From assembly GCA_944324475.1 (NCBI GenBank), contig CALUWK010000003.1, forward strand, positions 1 to 64,000: a DNA stretch of 64,000 nucleotides. The letters run 5' to 3'. The position numbers were made by a program, and so were the translations under genes. The stretch comes from Candidatus Gastranaerophilales bacterium. GTDB lineage: Bacteria > Cyanobacteriota > Vampirovibrionia > Gastranaerophilales > Gastranaerophilaceae. Under the pieces are notes generated by a model that saw nothing but the letters and a program-made list of their open reading frames with translations, was not told the origin of the DNA and searched no databases. Positions 60,911 through 64,000 of the stretch are shown in pieces; the first letter of the stretch is position 1, and every line of letters begins with the position of its first letter.

Positions 60911-63283
60911 TTATTGTTCTAATTTGATGTCTGCAACTTTAGGGTCAAGTAATTTTTTGCCAAATTCTTCAAATTCAACTTGCACCAGTTGTCTTTGTTC
61001 GTATTTTATGGTTTTTACAACGGTTCCTCTGCCATATTTTTTATGAGTTATAATATCGCCTATTTTAAAAGTTGGTGCTGAGTTTTCATTGACTTCTTCT
61101 TTAAAAATCGGTAAATTTTGATCTTCGGAGTGTTTTTCAATAATATCGGTGTTGATTGATGTATTTTCATCTATCTCTATAATTTCTTTGTTTTGTATGG
61201 GTTTAGAATCTATAATTTGTTCAAAACTATTGTCTAGAGAGGTATTTGCAATTTCATTTAAACTAAGTTCCTCATCATCATCAATATTTTGAGTTTTATA
61301 TTCAATGTTATCAATATTAACATTTTCTTTTTTATAATTTACAGAACTTTCTTTCGCTATTTGAAAAAAATCTAACTCCTCATCTGAAAGTTCAACCGAG
61401 TCTTGATTTTCATTAAAATCAATCGTATTTTCTTCATTGGCATTAAATATTTCATTTATTTTATCTTCATTTATTTTTTGTGTTTGTTCTTTGGTATCTT
61501 CATTTTCTAGATTTTTCGTTAATGTTGGTTCTTGGTTTATTGTTTCAATTTCAACTGTTTCTTCCTTTTTAATTTCTTCCAAATTTGTTGCATTTATTTT
61601 GTTTTCTTCTATTTCAAGAGTTTCTAAAAAGGATTTTTTATCTTCTTTTGCTTCGGGCGTTATAAGTTTTTCTTTTGTTTCAATTTCAACATTATCTTTT
61701 TTCTTTTCGTTAGGCGATTCATTTAACTCAACAAAATCATCTTTTGATTCTTCAACTGTTTCTTTTTCGCTGTAGTCATAACCTTCTGAGATTGTAGTAA
61801 AGTCGTCATTATTTGTTTTAGGTTGATTTATTAATTTTGGGTTTTCTATTTCTTCAAAAGTTTCTTTTTCTTCTTGTACTTCATTTTCATCCAAATTTTT
61901 ATCTTCAAAAAAATCTTCCGTATGTATTATTTCATCTTCTTTGTTTTCTAATTTATTAAGTTCTTCCATTAATTTTTCGGAATCTGTTTTTGAAACTTCT
62001 TTTTCTTGTTCTGCTTCATCATCTTCAACAAGAGAAAGCGCAATTTTTCTGTAATTTTTTCTTTTTTCTTGAATTTCAAGCTCGTAGTCTCTTGCAAGGT
62101 ATAAGAAATTATCGGTATTTTCACCAAAAATTATGCAACCTTCCGAAATTAGGTTTGATAAAGCAAAATTTGCATCTAGAAAATCAGTTCTTTGATATAA
62201 ACTCGGCAAAAGAACATAGTTTTTACAATATTGCATAATTGAAGGTAATTTTTTGTAGTTATAAGAAACGTTTGGTATAAATTTAATATTTCTTTTTTGA
62301 TTATATATTTTATTGATTAAATCTACGTCACAATTTTCATCATTTATTCGAGTAATTAGGTAAATTTCTAGGTTTATATCTTCCACAATGTACTCTAAAT
62401 AAGCTTTTTGCCATGATATTTCAATTCCTGATAAATCAAGTATGGTTATGGGGTTTTTTTCGATTGTTTTAAAAAGTGTTTCATTATCTTTTTTTGTACG
62501 AGCAAAAATCTCATCCATTTGAAATCTTTTTAATCTTGTTAAAAGTGCTTTTAATTCAGGATAAGGAGTTGCTTTATATTGTTCCAGAAGGACTCTAGTG
62601 AAGGCGTTAAATGGAATAAAACCATTTTCTTGTTTTTTTGCGAATTTTTTAATTTCATTGATTATTTCTCCTCCAATTGCTTGAAATTCAAGACTTGCAT
62701 CGGATAGACATTTGTTAAAAATAAAATCTATTGTTGTATAGTTTAGTGGCATTCTAAAGTTTTTAGATGCTTTAATTTTTTTTGCGTTTTCAAATTCTAA
62801 AATTCCGGTCGAGTCAATAATTACAACATTTTTTTCAATTGATAAATTTTTTGCAAGGTTTAGTGATATTGAATTAGAATTTTCTATTTTATCTGCCAGA
62901 ATAATCGCATTATTATTAAAAAAATCATACTGAACATCAAGAGAACAAGATGTTTTGGAATTTGTAGCAAAAATAAAAGTTTTTTTGTCTTGATTTATAA
63001 AATTTTCTATTTCTTCTTGTTTTAACTTCACTATTTCACATTCCCTGTTGGGTGTAAAATTATCGTATGGCATAACTTCGTTGTTTTGTGCGATTTTATA
63101 AAAAAGTTTTAATTTTGCAATGTTTTGAGACGCATCGAATTTATTGTCATATATTTCAATAATTTGCGCAATATATCTATTATCATCTGATTTTACCATT
63201 AAAAAATCAAACAGCTTAAAATCTTCCACTCTGGGGTTAAAAAGTATTCTTATACAATTATTTACAGCATTTGCCACTTGCAT
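60911..63283 (-). CDS. HerA-like ATPase relic with degenerate P-loop, acidic linker and Tudor-like end
   Basis: 790 residues. N-terminal barrel-like part (about 15-65, DFKLFDFLMVKSDDNRYIAQII). Next is a RecA-type pattern as in HerA/DUF87 proteins: the strand NNAIILADKIENSNS (about 124-138) stands where GxTGSGKS is expected but keeps only a Lys and a Ser; VVIIDSTGIL (153-162) is where the second strand lies; PITILDLSGIEISWQKAYLE (about 281-300) is the Walker-B-like IDLSG. A long acidic low-complexity region (about 435-725) follows, then a C-terminal Tudor-like module (FKIGDIITHKKYGRGTVVKT) as at the end of UvrD/PcrA. ATP binding is doubtful. Just upstream of flhB on the same strand (4-nt gap). 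Confidence 0.65.
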   Translation of the reverse strand: MQVANAVNNCIRILFNPRVEDFKLFDFLMVKSDDNRYIAQIIEIYDNKFDASQNIAKLKLFYKIAQNNEVMPYDNFTPNRECEIVKLKQEEIENFINQDKKTFIFATNSKTSCSLDVQYDFFNNNAIILADKIENSNSISLNLAKNLSIEKNVVIIDSTGILEFENAKKIKASKNFRMPLNYTTIDFIFNKCLSDASLEFQAIGGEIINEIKKFAKKQENGFIPFNAFTRVLLEQYKATPYPELKALLTRLKRFQMDEIFARTKKDNETLFKTIEKNPITILDLSGIEISWQKAYLEYIVEDINLEIYLITRINDENCDVDLINKIYNQKRNIKFIPNVSYNYKKLPSIMQYCKNYVLLPSLYQRTDFLDANFALSNLISEGCIIFGENTDNFLYLARDYELEIQEKRKNYRKIALSLVEDDEAEQEKEVSKTDSEKLMEELNKLENKEDEIIHTEDFFEDKNLDENEVQEEKETFEEIENPKLINQPKTNNDDFTTISEGYDYSEKETVEESKDDFVELNESPNEKKKDNVEIETKEKLITPEAKEDKKSFLETLEIEENKINATNLEEIKKEETVEIETINQEPTLTKNLENEDTKEQTQKINEDKINEIFNANEENTIDFNENQDSVELSDEELDFFQIAKESSVNYKKENVNIDNIEYKTQNIDDDEELSLNEIANTSLDNSFEQIIDSKPIQNKEIIEIDENTSINTDIIEKHSEDQNLPIFKEEVNENSAPTFKIGDIITHKKYGRGTVVKTIKYEQRQLVQVEFEEFGKKLLDPKVADIKLEQ

Positions 63284-63428
63284 TTGTAGACTTTCTTATA
63301 TGTATTAAACTAATTATACCAATAAAAATTTCATAATCCAACATAATTTTATTTTATCTTACAACAAAATATATATTTTTTGCAATTTAATTTTAAAATA
63401 ATTCTTTTTATTCTTGTTAAATTAATAC

Positions 63429-63457
63429 TTGACAGTTTTTTATATCCACAATAATAT
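63429..63457 (+). promoter_or_regulatory. Strong sigma70 promoter of the tRNA-tuf operon
   Basis: Perfect TTGACA, 17-nt spacer, TAATAT. The predicted start, about 63464, lies 9 nt before tRNA-Thr. Between 63284 and 63428 I see nothing else. Confidence 0.85.
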
Positions 63458-63472
63458 AGTACTTATGAAAGT

Positions 63473-63544
63473 GCCGATGTAGCTCAATGGTAGAGCAACG
63501 GTTTTGTAAACCGTAGGTTGCGGGTTCGAGTCCCATCATCGGCT
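63473..63544 (+). tRNA. tRNA-Thr(UGU)
   Basis: Acceptor GCCGATG/CATCGGC; anticodon stem ACGGT/ACCGT around TTTGTAA gives TGT (Thr, ACA); T arm GCGGG-TTCGAGT-CCCAT. CCA is not encoded. First gene after the strong promoter. Confidence 0.95.
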
Positions 63545-63593
63545 ATTTTTGATAATGTGTACTCCCGACTGTAATTGGGAAAGTGTAAAATCT

Positions 63594-63665
63594 GCCCTTG
63601 TGGCGCAGGGGTAGCGCACTCCCTTGGTAAGGGAGAGGCCGTGAGTTCAAATCTCATCAAGGGCA
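63594..63665 (+). tRNA. tRNA-Thr(GGU)
   Basis: Acceptor GCCCTTG/CAAGGGC; D stem GCGC/GCGC; anticodon stem CTCCC/GGGAG around TTGGTAA gives GGT (Thr, ACC/ACU); T arm GTGAG-TTCAAAT-CTCAT. CCA is not encoded. Confidence 0.95.
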
Positions 63666-63720
63666 AATTATCAAATTGTAGATTGAAAATTGAATATTTG
63701 GACAATATAAAATAATTTAC

Positions 63721-63803
63721 GGGTAGGTGCCCGAGTGGCTAAAGGGAGCAGACTGTAAATCTGCCGTCAATCGACTACGGTGGTTCGAATCCACCCCTGC
63801 CCA
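63721..63803 (+). tRNA. tRNA-Tyr(GUA)
   Basis: Acceptor GGGTAGG/CCTGCCC; anticodon stem GCAGA/TCTGC around CTGTAAA gives GTA (Tyr); a long variable arm (class II, CCGTCAATCGACTACGG region); T arm GGTGG-TTCGAAT-CCACC. CCA is not encoded. Confidence 0.95.
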
Positions 63804-63867
63804 TTTTTAGATAAAAATAATCATTAAAAAACAATATAAAAAATAAGAAAGAAGGAGAACTTATCTT

Positions 63868-64000
63868 ATGGCTAGAGAAAAATACGAAAGAACCAAGCCG
63901 CATGTTAACGTTGGTACTATTGGACACGTTGACCATGGTAAAACAACATTAACTGCTGCTATTACAGGCTGTATGGCTGCAGCAGGTCAAGCAGAAGCAA
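63868..64000 (+). CDS. tuf: Elongation factor Tu, N-terminal part (3' end outside window)
   Basis: ATG at 63868 with AAGGAG upstream. The 44 visible residues start [20 protein letters not shown] and include the P-loop [15 protein letters not shown] of EF-Tu, the GTPase that delivers aminoacyl-tRNA to the ribosome. It lies about 65 nt after tRNA-Tyr in a Thr-Thr-Tyr-tuf array, as in the classical tRNA-tufB operon. Confidence 0.97.
   Translation, partial: MAREKYERTKPHVNVGTIGHVDHGKTTLTAAITGCMAAAGQAEA

Overview
The window looks like a chromosome segment of a non-photosynthetic relative of the cyanobacteria (Vampirovibrionia/'Melainabacteria', probably order Gastranaerophilales). This is inference, not a database result. 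The DNA is very AT-rich. It combines cyanobacterial-type traits (LL-diaminopimelate aminotransferase, SepF, a Ski2-like DExH helicase, a possible DUF1822-like domain) with flagellar genes (flagellin, FlhB, sigma28-like promoters) and anaerobic fermentation genes (pyruvate formate-lyase, its activase, D-lactate dehydrogenase). I saw no photosynthesis or respiratory-chain genes. There is no clear prophage, insertion sequence or CRISPR array.

Layout. 1-2040: end of a thioredoxin reductase gene, an MDR dehydrogenase, and an RNase P RNA with a greatly enlarged, internally duplicated 5' arm. 2041-7595 (minus): a large Pro/Thr-repeat surface-type protein, tRNA-Gly, dapL, and a zinc-finger/TonB-C membrane protein. 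7752-15105 (plus): a tight glyS, glycosyltransferase, nusB, ftsY, comEC operon. 15095-17647 (minus): a YhcH-family protein, a GT2, a VWA protein and a dCMP deaminase. 17905-22998 (plus): yggS, sepF, grpE, dnaJ, a beta-propeller protein and a methyltransferase.

22999-30591 (minus) is the most unusual block. A Ski2-like helicase and two paralogous HNH/coiled-coil proteins are joined by ATGA overlaps, followed by two tiny unrecognised genes with their own promoter. tRNA-Arg and tRNA-Lys lie just upstream. 31070-45308 holds mostly housekeeping genes (cca, rsmE, rpsO, uvrA, plsY, der, tatD, tlyA), flagellin under a sigma28-like promoter, and several small lineage-type genes.

45378-59730 carries a DegT aminotransferase and a TolC-like protein, each preceded by the same 11-bp-spaced direct repeat. 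Next comes fermentation: a pyruvate formate-lyase whose glycyl-radical domain is a separate gene, a dicarboxylate/amino-acid symporter, D-lactate dehydrogenase, deoC, the ACT/UPF0210 pair, a GH13-like enzyme and pflA. 57764-63283 (minus) has a sigma28-type exported-protein candidate, flhB, and a HerA-like protein with a ruined P-loop. The window ends with Thr-Thr-Tyr tRNAs leading into tuf.

The best candidates for undescribed biology are the helicase/HNH/HNH operon, the two-gene pyruvate formate-lyase, the expanded RNase P RNA, and a short N-terminal Phe-(Lys)-Gly motif shared by unrelated lineage-specific proteins.
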